DNA of 64,000 nt from an uncultured Pseudomonadales bacterium (lineage in GTDB: Bacteria; Pseudomonadota; Gammaproteobacteria; Pseudomonadales; Cellvibrionaceae). Below the pieces are notes generated by a model. It had not been told where the DNA came from. It saw only the letters and a list, made by a program, of their open reading frames with translations, and did no database searches. A program made the position numbers and the translations under genes. Shown here piece after piece: positions 29,353 to 37,925 of the stretch. The stretch is taken from contig CANLDL010000001.1 of assembly GCA_947489425.1 (NCBI GenBank), forward strand, positions 1,178,001 through 1,242,000. The letters are read 5' to 3'. Each line of letters begins with the position of its first letter. Within the stretch, counting starts at the first letter, position 1.

Positions 29353-30311
29353 TTATGCCTGCTGATCCCCAAAACCCCAGCTTTTGGCCAGTTGGTCGGC
29401 CTGGAGGTTAATATTGTCGACCTCTATTTTGTTTAGCACTCTCTCCAATTGGGCGTCAAAGTCTTTGGGTTTATCGTCGTTAAATAAGTACCAGCCTTGG
29501 CGGCCTTCCCAGTCTTCTGACCAAACGGCGTCGCGGCCTTTGGCCATATAGTGCGCAATGGCTACCAGCACAGGGCCATGCACCTTGGGACCACCTACAA
29601 AGGGGTTGCCTGTGGGCGTAATCACAAAGCGACGGGGTTTGAAGCGGCCTTTTTTATCGTAGCCATATAACACCATCACCAGCGCGTGACGGTTTTCGTA
29701 GTACCAAAGGCGGTCATAATGCTGCGCCCAGACATTGCCCTTGCGCCAGGTATAGACAAGGTTTTTCTCCCGATCAATATATAAAGGCGCGCGGCGGCGA
29801 AAGCTCAGAATGGCAATGAGCAAACCGGGAATACCGAGGCCTAAAAAGCTGGCCATAAATATATCGCCATAGAGCCGACGCTTAGCTGGAGCGCTACGAA
29901 TATAGCGAATATGAACATAATTTTTAAGGGGCATTTTTCCAGAAGAATCAATCAGAGCATATCTTTCAATAGCTGACACATCATCAGTCCACTGAAAATA
30001 ATCATCGCCATATTTTTTTTTCTGAACTCAATAAAACTAAGATAAGTTTTTTCTGTAGATTTCCAGGTTTGATAAATATCGTCGGTCCACCACCAGAGGA
30101 CTACAATAAGTGCCAGCAACCAAGGCAATAAAAACATCTCCCGCAATACCCCCCAAGAGGTGCGCAGACCCAGAAGCCGCTGGTTAACTTCGCCAATAGG
30201 CGGCAGGGGTTTATCCAGGCGAAAGGTCTCTTCCTGCAATAGCGTATCTTGCTGTTGGCCCAGGTGGTTCAGTTTGCTGTAGTAGTTGGGTTTTTCGAGA
30301 ATATGCTTCAT
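29353..30311 (-). pseudogene. frameshifted DUF6708-like membrane protein (immunity-like copy C)
   Basis: Two frames, 30311-29952 (119 residues) and 29979-29353, together cover the same protein as the intact paralogues at 32402 and 30898. The total of 959 bp is one base short of 320 codons, the length of paralogue B. The break is at 30013-30021, where the minus strand has nine A residues and both intact genes have ten; before it the protein reads FIEFRKK, after it the correct continuation lies in the -1 frame. The second frame keeps IFMASFLGLG, RRFVITPTGNPF and the C-terminal GRQGWYLFNDDKPKDFD. Everything else is intact, so expression by slippage on the A-run, reversible phase switching or a sequencing error all remain possible. 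Confidence 0.8.
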
Positions 30312-30313
30312 TG

Positions 30314-30862
30314 TTATTGAGCAACCTCTTCGTTGATCATTCCTATAATCGGTTTTGCCTGTAGGCCGCCTTCACTGATAAAACGCATGGGGGCAATGGT
30401 ATTAGGCTGGGGTTGGTAGTACCAGTGGAGCTGTATTTTCTCGTCGGCCTTAAAGCGGATATGTACTGTGGTAGCACCTTGATTGTGGCCAAAGCGAGCC
30501 TGATTAGCGGCGGTCTGAAAATCCGCTGTTAGCTGATTGTTATGCCGGTACTCCGTGGTGAATCCCATACGAGTATTCGCGGGGATAGTTTCGATGGTGC
30601 GCACGCTATAGTGAATATCGGAGATACCCTGTCTATGTTCATTTTTTGTATGCCTAAAAAACGAACCAAAAAAGGGCACCCCGCAAATTGCTAATCCACC
30701 AGCCCATTGGCAATAAAACGCACCGCGCAAAGGGGCTCCCTGCCCCACTTGCACTGTCATTGGCGTCCTGCCAATGACTGCTTTATTCACAATGGGCTGG
30801 CGGGCAATTTCAGGGGGTTGGGGTACGGTGGCATCGTTGGACTTTTGGATAATCGACTTCAA
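30314..30862 (-). CDS. orphan effector-tail protein (copy 2)
   Basis: A 182-residue protein with a TTG start (AGGGA eight bases upstream). Residues ~1-75 contain TPMTVQVGQGAPLRGAF and a hydrophobic stretch AGGLAICGVPFFGSFF that could insert in a membrane. From GISDIHYSVRTIETIPANTRMG to the end (about 104 residues) it is nearly identical to the C-terminus of the 996-residue VasX-like effector, including KIQLHWYYQPQPN and IIGMINEEVAQ. The similarity begins sharply at the codons for QGISD. It is placed 2 bp before the immunity-like copy C, repeating the effector-immunity order. Confidence 0.75.
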   Translation of the reverse strand: MKSIIQKSNDATVPQPPEIARQPIVNKAVIGRTPMTVQVGQGAPLRGAFYCQWAGGLAICGVPFFGSFFRHTKNEHRQGISDIHYSVRTIETIPANTRMGFTTEYRHNNQLTADFQTAANQARFGHNQGATTVHIRFKADEKIQLHWYYQPQPNTIAPMRFISEGGLQAKPIIGMINEEVAQ

Positions 30863-30897
30863 TGAATAATCCCTTTCACTTTCTATTTCGTTAAGAC

Positions 30898-31857
30898 TTA
30901 TGATTCCTCTAAACCAAAACCCCAGCCCTTGGCCAGTTGGTCGGCTTGCGGGTTAATGTTCTCTTGCTCGATGATCTGTAGGATTTTTTGCAGTTGTTGG
31001 TCGAAGTCTTTGGGTTTATTGTCGTTAAATAAATACCAGCCTTCGCGGCCTTCCCAGTCGGTTTTAAACACCACATCACGACCTTTTTCCATAAATTGAT
31101 GAACAAAGGCCAATACTGGGCGATATAGGGTTTCGCCGTTCATAAAAGGGTTGCCCGAGGGTGTGACGACAAAACGGCGCATTTTATAGGAGTGTTTGCG
31201 GTGGAGGCTATAGAGAATAAAAGTCATAGCCACATTATTTTGGTAGTACCATTGCTCGTTATAGAACTGCGCCCAGACCTTGCCTTTACGCCAGGTGTAG
31301 ACAATGCCTTTATTGCGATCAAAATATAACGGTGCGCGGCGTTTAAATATCAATATGCTGATACTTAAAATAATAATCGTAAGCACAGCGCCGCCGCCAA
31401 AAATAATATCGGCTTTTAGACGCCTTTCAGCTCCTACACTATCGCGATAGCGAATATCTAGATATTTTTCTAATGGCATTTTTTTTTCATCGAGTAAGCG
31501 GTTATACATTCTCAAAACAACAGGGTCTTTTGTTATTTGAAAATAATTCTCGCCATATTTTTTTTTTCTAAACTCAACGAAACTAATATGTCTATTTTCC
31601 TGTGACTTCCATGTTTCATAAATATCCTCAACTTGCCAATATAAAGCCAGACACACGCCAATTAACCAAGGTAGTAAAAATAAAAAACGTAAATTGCCAA
31701 CGGAGGTACGTACTCCTACCCGTTGTTGTGTGACCTCACCAATGGGGGTTACGGGTTTTGACTCGCTTAAAGTCTCCTCACTTAGTAAAACACCATGCTG
31801 CTGATGCAGTTTAACCAAGGTGGTTTGGGCATTGGGTTTAAGTATGGGGGTAGACAT
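30898..31857 (-). CDS. two-helix membrane protein, putative type VI immunity (DUF6708-like), copy B
   Basis: 319 residues. An N-terminal cytosolic segment with EETLSESKPVTPIGEVTQQRVGVRTS, a membrane helix FLFLLPWLIGVCLALYW (~residues 58-75), a short loop with FVEFRKKKYG encoded over an A10 run, a second helix IIFGGGAVLTIIILSISILIF (~150-172), then a C-terminal domain with KRRAPLYFDRNKGIVYTWRKGKVWAQFYNEQWYY cut by RRFVVTPSGNPF and GREGWYLFNDNKPKDFD. I recall this as the DUF6708 pattern found beside type VI effectors. It is the most divergent of the three copies. It overlaps the tail gene upstream by one base (TAATG), implying translational coupling. Confidence 0.75.
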   Translation of the reverse strand: MSTPILKPNAQTTLVKLHQQHGVLLSEETLSESKPVTPIGEVTQQRVGVRTSVGNLRFLFLLPWLIGVCLALYWQVEDIYETWKSQENRHISFVEFRKKKYGENYFQITKDPVVLRMYNRLLDEKKMPLEKYLDIRYRDSVGAERRLKADIIFGGGAVLTIIILSISILIFKRRAPLYFDRNKGIVYTWRKGKVWAQFYNEQWYYQNNVAMTFILYSLHRKHSYKMRRFVVTPSGNPFMNGETLYRPVLAFVHQFMEKGRDVVFKTDWEGREGWYLFNDNKPKDFDQQLQKILQIIEQENINPQADQLAKGWGFGLEES

Positions 31858-32402
31858 TAGGCGGCGTCCTCATTGATCATGCCAATGATGGCTTGCTTTT
31901 GTAGGCCATTGCCGGTTAAGAAGCGTTGCGGAGAAATAATATTGGGCTGGGGTTGGTAGTACCAGTGGAGCTGTATTTTCTCGTCGGCCTTAAAGCGGAT
32001 ATGCAGTGTGGTAGCTCCCTTGCTGTGGCCAAAGCGAGCTTGATTGGCAGCGGCTTGAAAAGCCGCCGTTAGCTGCTGGTTATGCCGGTACTCCGTGGTG
32101 AATCCCATACGAGTATTCGCGGGGATAGTTTCGATGGTGCGCACGCTATAGTGAATATCGGAGATACCCTGTCTATGTTCATTTTTTGTATGCCCAAAAA
32201 ACGAACCAAAAAAGGGCACCCCGCAAATTGCTAATCCACCAGCCCATTGGCAATAAAACGCACCGTGCAAAGGGACTCCCTGCCCCACTTGCACTGTCAT
32301 TGGCGTCCTGCCAATGACTGCTTGATTCCCAATGGGCTGGCGGGCAATTTCAGGGGACTGGGGTACGGTGGCAGCAAAAGAATTCAGCTGCTTGACCAGC
32401 AT
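31857..32402 (-). CDS. orphan effector-tail protein (copy 1)
   Basis: 181 residues if started at the ATG at 32402, which overlaps the stop of the preceding immunity-like gene as TAATG; an ATG four codons earlier (32414) is an alternative. The layout equals copy 2: TVPQSPEIARQPIGNQAVIG, TPMTVQVGQGVPLHGAF, the hydrophobic AGGLAICGVPFFGSFF, then the ~104-residue effector tail from GISDIHYSV. The nucleotide sequence is almost identical to copy 2 for more than 200 bp around 32085-32320. It overlaps copy B of the immunity-like gene by one base. The tail is likely a folded beta-rich domain; free-standing it cannot be exported in the way the full effector is. Confidence 0.75.
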   Translation of the reverse strand: MLVKQLNSFAATVPQSPEIARQPIGNQAVIGRTPMTVQVGQGVPLHGAFYCQWAGGLAICGVPFFGSFFGHTKNEHRQGISDIHYSVRTIETIPANTRMGFTTEYRHNQQLTAAFQAAANQARFGHSKGATTLHIRFKADEKIQLHWYYQPQPNIISPQRFLTGNGLQKQAIIGMINEDAA

Positions 32403-33346
32403 TAAAAACCCCATCCCTTGGCCAGTTGGTCAGCTTGTGGGTTGATATTGTCAGCCTTTATTTTGTCCAATACCTTTTGTAACTGGGCATCAAAATCTTT
32501 GGGCTTATCGTCGTTAAACAAATACCAACCCTCACGACCCTGCCAGTCTTCTGACCAAACGGCGTCGCGGCCTTTGGCCATATAGTGTGCAATCGCCGCC
32601 AATACGGGGCCATGCACCTTGGGGCCACCCACAAAGGGGTTGCCTGTGGGCGTAATCACAAAGCGGCGGGGTTTGAAGCGGCCTTTTTTATCGTAGCCGT
32701 ATAAAACCATCACCAGCGCGTGACGGTTTTCATAGTACCAAAGCCGGTCGTAGTGCTGCGCCCAAACATGGCCTTTGCGCCAAGTGTAGACTAGCCTTTT
32801 CTCCCGATCAACATACAACGGTGCACGGCGGCGAAAGCTCAGAATTGCAATGAACAAACCGGGAATACCAATCCCTAAAAAGCTGGCCATAAATATATCT
32901 CGATGGAGGCGGCGTTTAGCACCAACACTATCCACATAACGAATATTAAGGTATTTCTTTAAGGGCATAACACCATTTTCATTAATATCGTTATACATAC
33001 CAATTACGACAGGATCGTCAATCCATTCAAAATAATCATTGCCATATTTTTTTTTTCTGACCTCAATAAACCGAAGTGCTGTTTCCTCTGTAGACTTCCA
33101 TGTTTGATAAATATCATCGCTCCACCACCATAAAACGACTATCAGCGCCAGTAACCAGGGCAGTAAAAACATCTCACGCAATACCCCCCAGGAGGTACGT
33201 AAACCCAGTTGCTGCTTGGTGACTTCGCCAATGGGTGGTAGGGGGTTATCCAGGCGAAAGGTCTCCTCCTGCAATAGCTTATCTTGCTCTTGGCTCAGGT
33301 GGTGCAGTTTGGTGTAGTAGTTGGGTTTTTCGAGGATATGCTTCAT
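32402..33346 (-). CDS. two-helix membrane protein, putative type VI immunity (DUF6708-like), copy A
   Basis: 314 residues, same layout as copy B: helix one FLLPWLLALIVVLWWW, helix two IFMASFLGIGIPGLFIAILSF, and the conserved C-terminal VYTWRKGHVWAQHYDRLWYYENRHALVMVLYGYDKKG region followed by RRFVITPTGNPFVGGPKVHGPV. Its ATG overlaps the effector stop by four bases (ATGA), the classical arrangement of an effector with its immunity gene. The A10 run encoding RKKKYG is at 33047-33056. Copies A and C are closer to each other than to B. Immunity function is inferred from position and topology: a membrane protein guarding against a membrane-acting toxin. Confidence 0.78.
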   Translation of the reverse strand: MKHILEKPNYYTKLHHLSQEQDKLLQEETFRLDNPLPPIGEVTKQQLGLRTSWGVLREMFLLPWLLALIVVLWWWSDDIYQTWKSTEETALRFIEVRKKKYGNDYFEWIDDPVVIGMYNDINENGVMPLKKYLNIRYVDSVGAKRRLHRDIFMASFLGIGIPGLFIAILSFRRRAPLYVDREKRLVYTWRKGHVWAQHYDRLWYYENRHALVMVLYGYDKKGRFKPRRFVITPTGNPFVGGPKVHGPVLAAIAHYMAKGRDAVWSEDWQGREGWYLFNDDKPKDFDAQLQKVLDKIKADNINPQADQLAKGWGF

Positions 33347-36333
33347 TGCGCCACCTCCTCATTGATCATCCCTATAATGGGCTTTGTCTGTAGGCCGCCC
33401 TCGGTGATATGGCGCATAGGGGCAATGGTATTGGGCTGGGGTTGGTAGTACCAGTGGAGCTGTATTTTCTCGTCGGCCTTAAAGCGGATATGTACTGTGG
33501 TAGCACCTTGATTGTGGCCAAAGCGAGCCTGGTTAGCGGCGGCCTGGAAATCCGCTGTTAGCTGACTGTTATGCCGGTACTCCGTGGTGAATCCCATACG
33601 CGTATTCGCGGGGATAGTTTCGATGGTGCGCACGCTATAGTGAATATCGGAGATACCCTGCTGAAAGTTAGGCAAGGTAAACTCCAGATCATAGGTACGG
33701 GAGGCATCAAAGGATAATAAGGAGTGATCGTCCTCCATAGTAAGCTGGGGCATATTCAGGTAGTTCATAAACTCTTGAGTTTCGGTTTGATAAGCTTGGG
33801 ATATAAGCTCATCATTTGCTAAATCCTGAGCAGTAGATAGCCGACGAGATATCGAAGGCCTAATATTTTTTTCACTCCAAAATAAATACTTCTCTCCACT
33901 CCCCCAAAAACAATTTTCCAGCAGGTGCTGAAAATCTGATTTGCTGCTAAAGATCAGCATAATTACCCCCGCTACTACCATTAACAGGGCCACAACGGCA
34001 AAGGCAATGGCAAAGGGGCCTGTTACTGAGCCACCGGCAATAACGGTCATCGCCTGAAGAAACAGTATGCCAGAGCCTAGACCCACGAGGGAATGGCCTG
34101 CCACCGCCAAGTTATTACCTTCATTGTGTGCTTGGAAGCCGCCGATGATAGCGTCGATAACCGCTGCAAAGTTGGCGATGGCAATCAAACGTTTGGCAAT
34201 CACGCCTTCTAGTATCTGGCTGAGGAATTGGGCTTTATTTTTTAGCTGGGGTGCCAGCACCTTGGCGAGCTGTGCGCTGCTGCGGCCCAGAGCCTTTGCA
34301 CCCACGCTGGTTGCCCCTCTGGCGGCGGATAGCGTATCGACTGTCAGAGAAGATAAAGCCGCGGTATATTGCATGGCCACGGAGATACGCCCGCCTTTGC
34401 GGATGGGGTTTTCTTGGCTAAAACGGGTTTGGTTTAGCAGTTCACCTATAGTCATAGCATTGAAAAAACCCGAGATCCCACCAAGGGTGCCGTCGATTCC
34501 CGCTGCTGTCACTTGAAACCTGTTGTCGAGGTCTAGCTCGTTGTAACGCGCCCCGGCAATTCGAGTCACTTTGACATCGTATAAGGTCCACAATTGGGGT
34601 AATTCAGTCTCTTTTATACGCTGCGACCAATTAAAAAGGGACTGCGCTTTTTTCATTTTAGCCATTGCCCATTTGAGCGCAGCAGGGTCCGAGGAAGATT
34701 GGCTAGGATAACGTTTAACACTATCGTCAATAACTTTGGACATGACTTTGCCCAGCTCTTCCGTGGTGAGCTTGACGGTTTTATTGACGTCTACGGTTAA
34801 GCCAAAGGCTTTCATTAGGTCGGGGATGAGTTTTTCAGCGACGTAGCTCAAGCCGTTAAAAGTGAGTCGATTACCTGCCCGTTTGCCAAGATCGGCACCG
34901 TATTTGGCCCAAGAGACTATTTCACCCAATAGTGCGCCTATGCCGCGAAAAAAGTAGTCTATACCCCGTAGCGTTGCTCTTGACCATTCAAAACTGGCTT
35001 GCGGTATGGTCACTAGTGTACGTATGCCTTTGGTGGCAACATAGAAGACATTTTTATCACTCTCGCTCGAGATAATATCTTCCATTACAGCTTTGCCGGG
35101 TTCTGAGGCGGTAATACCATCAAAGATGTTGCCACTGACCTCGCAAAGCTTGCCCAGTTCTTTATCAGCATCTTCGCCACTTTTGATCTCATAACAGAAG
35201 AATTGTTTAAAATAGGTATCTAGTGAGCCGACTTTTCCGGTGAGTGCGTCTTCGTCCATAAAGGCACGATATAAGTCGGCAAACTGTTGCTGGCGTTTTT
35301 GAAAAAGTTGAACATCGGTGTCCATTGTTTTCCAGTACTCATCGTGCTCTTGCCAGTTGATAGACTCCTCGATAATTTCTTTTAAGTCTTCGTCTTCTGT
35401 TTGCCTTAGTTGGTTAACGATTTGCCCAATGGTAAAGGGGTAGATGTTGGAGGAGGCGTAGTTTTTTTCCCAGAGCGCTAGTTTGGCGTGGACTTCGGCG
35501 ATGTCGCGCTGGCGACCAACGGGGTCGTGTAGTGCTATAACGCGGGCGGTTTTACCCTGTTGCAGGTTTTTAGCGCGCGCTCTTAGTTGTACGGCCAGTT
35601 GTTCGGCACCAATGTCGTAGCTGGCGCTAGTGGTGAGTATGTCTAAAGAGAGGTCTTTGACGCTGGGGTCGGTGTCGCTTTCTTTGATGCTGAGGATTCT
35701 GTTTTGTTTGGTACGGTAGTCTTCTACCAGTTCTTTCAGGTTGTCGCTGGTGGCCTCGACGGTGGCCTGGTCGTCTTCAATGAGGCTGACTCGCTGCATG
35801 GCGGCTGCGCGTTCTGTCTCGTTGCCGTTCATTTTGTCGATAACGTCGGGGTGCCATTCGTGTTCGCTGTAGGCAATGCTGATTTCGGTGACGTGTTTGC
35901 GAACAAAGGCAAAGGGGTAGCCGCCTTTTTGGGAACCGGAGCCGTCTTGTTTTAGGCCGTCTTGTGCATTGATGCCATTGCTAAATTGAAATTTGGGAAA
36001 GCGCTCTTCCAGTTTGCCATTTTCTTCTATTTGCAGGTATTGAAAGATGTGAAAGTGGTCGCCGCCTTGTTCTTCGCGGATGTAGACCCAGCCGGGGCGC
36101 AGTATACGGGCCATGTAGCCGTTGGTCTGGCTGGTTTCGCTTTTGTTTAGCAACTCGGCCAGGGGAGGCGGCTCTGCAGGTGCGCTGATGTTGTCACCAA
36201 TAAAGTTGGCGTAGGCGTAGCGCACGGGGTAGATGGGGCGCAGCGCAGGGCTTACGACAATGGTGTTAGCCCTATCTATGGCTACGACGGTTTTTGGGGT
36301 GCTTGGCTCTTCGGTGGTATTTTGTTCGCTCAC
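33343..36333 (-). CDS. VasX-like (BTH_I2691-type) type VI secretion effector
   Basis: A 996-residue protein from a GTG at 36333 with AAGGA upstream. The N-terminus (LRPIYPVRYAYANF, then GYMARILRPGWVYIREE and FHIFQYLQIEENGKLEE) matches the VasX N-terminal region that precedes membrane-acting type VI toxins. Residues ~200-700 are mainly helical. A hydrophobic block at ~705-800, including ILFLQAMTVIAGG and PFAIAFAVVALLMVVAGVIMLIF, is suited to membrane insertion and pore formation. Residues 893-996 are the tail domain copied downstream. There is no signal peptide, as expected. It follows the LysM protein (18-bp gap) and an orphan tssB and overlaps its immunity-like gene. Confidence 0.82.
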   Translation of the reverse strand: MSEQNTTEEPSTPKTVVAIDRANTIVVSPALRPIYPVRYAYANFIGDNISAPAEPPPLAELLNKSETSQTNGYMARILRPGWVYIREEQGGDHFHIFQYLQIEENGKLEERFPKFQFSNGINAQDGLKQDGSGSQKGGYPFAFVRKHVTEISIAYSEHEWHPDVIDKMNGNETERAAAMQRVSLIEDDQATVEATSDNLKELVEDYRTKQNRILSIKESDTDPSVKDLSLDILTTSASYDIGAEQLAVQLRARAKNLQQGKTARVIALHDPVGRQRDIAEVHAKLALWEKNYASSNIYPFTIGQIVNQLRQTEDEDLKEIIEESINWQEHDEYWKTMDTDVQLFQKRQQQFADLYRAFMDEDALTGKVGSLDTYFKQFFCYEIKSGEDADKELGKLCEVSGNIFDGITASEPGKAVMEDIISSESDKNVFYVATKGIRTLVTIPQASFEWSRATLRGIDYFFRGIGALLGEIVSWAKYGADLGKRAGNRLTFNGLSYVAEKLIPDLMKAFGLTVDVNKTVKLTTEELGKVMSKVIDDSVKRYPSQSSSDPAALKWAMAKMKKAQSLFNWSQRIKETELPQLWTLYDVKVTRIAGARYNELDLDNRFQVTAAGIDGTLGGISGFFNAMTIGELLNQTRFSQENPIRKGGRISVAMQYTAALSSLTVDTLSAARGATSVGAKALGRSSAQLAKVLAPQLKNKAQFLSQILEGVIAKRLIAIANFAAVIDAIIGGFQAHNEGNNLAVAGHSLVGLGSGILFLQAMTVIAGGSVTGPFAIAFAVVALLMVVAGVIMLIFSSKSDFQHLLENCFWGSGEKYLFWSEKNIRPSISRRLSTAQDLANDELISQAYQTETQEFMNYLNMPQLTMEDDHSLLSFDASRTYDLEFTLPNFQQGISDIHYSVRTIETIPANTRMGFTTEYRHNSQLTADFQAAANQARFGHNQGATTVHIRFKADEKIQLHWYYQPQPNTIAPMRHITEGGLQTKPIIGMINEEVAQ

Positions 36334-36351
36334 GGGTACTTTTCCTTTTAC

Positions 36352-37920
36352 CTAAAAGCCATAGGCTTGTTGTAATGTATCTTGTGTTTTTGGCCCGAGT
36401 TTGCCATCAACATCCAGTTGGTGGTGCTGTTGGAAGGCTTTTATACCCTCCTGCGTGAGTGGCCCCATTTCACCATCGACTGCACCACAGTCAAAGCCTA
36501 GGTTGTTGCAACGGCCTTGCACGCCTGAGATGGTGTCGATTGGATCGAGGTGGGCCAGTTGAATCTCCATCGTGTGCGAAGGTTCTTCTGACTCTTCATC
36601 TAAATAAATCTCAAGTGTGGCCTCTTTTTCATTGAGCTTATGGAGTTCAACACTGAGTAAACCGCTATCATCGAGTGTTTGGTCAAGGGTTTGCTCTCCC
36701 ACGGTCAAGACTGCACGCTTTCCAGTCCATACCTCACCTTCATCATTTTTAATAATGACTTCAAATGTTTCCTTTGGAGGCTTAAGTACAAACTGGTGGG
36801 TTTTATCCACACTCCCTGCAAAGGGTGTGGCACTGGCCTCGGGCAAAGTAATTTGATCACCAGGATAAATCACATTGGGGTTGGGCCGCTTATCTTTAAA
36901 GGTTTTATTGGCGGGATGGTTATAGATGTCCTCGGCGCTGTTTAAGCCATTTTTAAGTGCAATTCTGGTCAGAGTGTCGCCCTGTTGTATGATGTAGTTA
37001 CCCACCGTTTCCTTACTTGCTGGTGGAGCTGTTTTGCCATCTTTTAGAACACCACTTATATCTGGGAAACAAATACCACATTCCTCAATACTACCAATAC
37101 GGTTAACGTGAGCAGTACCCTCTGCACTGGTAGTACCTCTATGCTCTGCACCATCAGGGGTTTTTATCCAGTAATCCTGCCCCTCAATAGGCTCGCCTGT
37201 TTCATCTTCAAGCTTTATCCCTACCCAATGGAGGAGGATTGTCTCATCCTGATTCAAAGAAAGGAGATCAAAAAACGGGTATTGCCCCTGCTTGGGTTCA
37301 CCGTAATAGACACGGTAATTGCGGTGGTAGCTATCGCCTTGCCATTCGAGGCACCCATCGGCGGGGGTGCTACCACTCATCAATGTTGCGCCATCTGTCC
37401 CCCATTTTATCTCGTAGGGCAGGCCTTCTACGGGTTGCTTTTGATGATTTACATCTATTTGATAAAAAAAGAGTTTTAGCCAGACATCTTTGCGCAGTGT
37501 GGTTTCGGGCTGTTCAAACATGCCGTTGCTGGTAAATGCGCTAGGCGCAGGCGCAATGACAGGGGCAGTATAATACTGACGAGTCAATGCACCGTGTTGC
37601 ACTCTGGCGGGTGGCTCGTGGTCGCTAAAAGCAACAAATGGGTAGCGCGCACGAAAGTTTTCTATAGCGCCTGGGCTCGCGGCTACTTGCGCCGCAGGGT
37701 TAATATAATGGGTACCACGAAAGTAGACGATATAAGGGCACTGAGGATAATCGGAGCAATAGAATAACTCCCCTTGTTGTAGTGCTGTGGTTAATGATGC
37801 CACGCTTTGCGGTGGTTTTACTAAAGCGAGTAAGTCTGATGACGGCAGTGCTGATATATTAGCCTCTGCTTTTAATAGGTGACTCATATCCATGCGAGTG
37901 CGTTCGACTAACTCCGCCAT
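36352..37920 (-). CDS. LysM and peptidoglycan-binding domain protein of the type VI array
   Basis: A 522-residue protein without signal peptide. The first ~300 residues match nothing I can name but include FYCSDYPQCPYIVYFRGTHY and two beta-type repeats with similar motifs (VDVNHQKQPVEGLPYEIKWGTDGATL-like and LEDETGEPIEGQDYWIKTPDGAEHRG-like). A LysM domain follows (IIQQGDTLTRIALKNGL ... VIYPGDQITLP), then an acidic beta domain, and a C-terminal PG_binding_1 domain (~462-522: GVQGRCNNLGFDCGAVDGEMG, then KLGPKTQDTL). Two wall-binding modules in an unexported protein fit delivery or positioning through a type VI apparatus. It starts 5 bp after tssB. Confidence 0.75.
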   Translation of the reverse strand: MAELVERTRMDMSHLLKAEANISALPSSDLLALVKPPQSVASLTTALQQGELFYCSDYPQCPYIVYFRGTHYINPAAQVAASPGAIENFRARYPFVAFSDHEPPARVQHGALTRQYYTAPVIAPAPSAFTSNGMFEQPETTLRKDVWLKLFFYQIDVNHQKQPVEGLPYEIKWGTDGATLMSGSTPADGCLEWQGDSYHRNYRVYYGEPKQGQYPFFDLLSLNQDETILLHWVGIKLEDETGEPIEGQDYWIKTPDGAEHRGTTSAEGTAHVNRIGSIEECGICFPDISGVLKDGKTAPPASKETVGNYIIQQGDTLTRIALKNGLNSAEDIYNHPANKTFKDKRPNPNVIYPGDQITLPEASATPFAGSVDKTHQFVLKPPKETFEVIIKNDEGEVWTGKRAVLTVGEQTLDQTLDDSGLLSVELHKLNEKEATLEIYLDEESEEPSHTMEIQLAHLDPIDTISGVQGRCNNLGFDCGAVDGEMGPLTQEGIKAFQQHHQLDVDGKLGPKTQDTLQQAYGF

Positions 37921-37925
37921 ATTGA

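Noticed and set aside
34067..34516. 149-codon plus-strand frame opposite the VasX-like effector
   Set aside because: Shadow of the effector coding sequence without any recognised domain.
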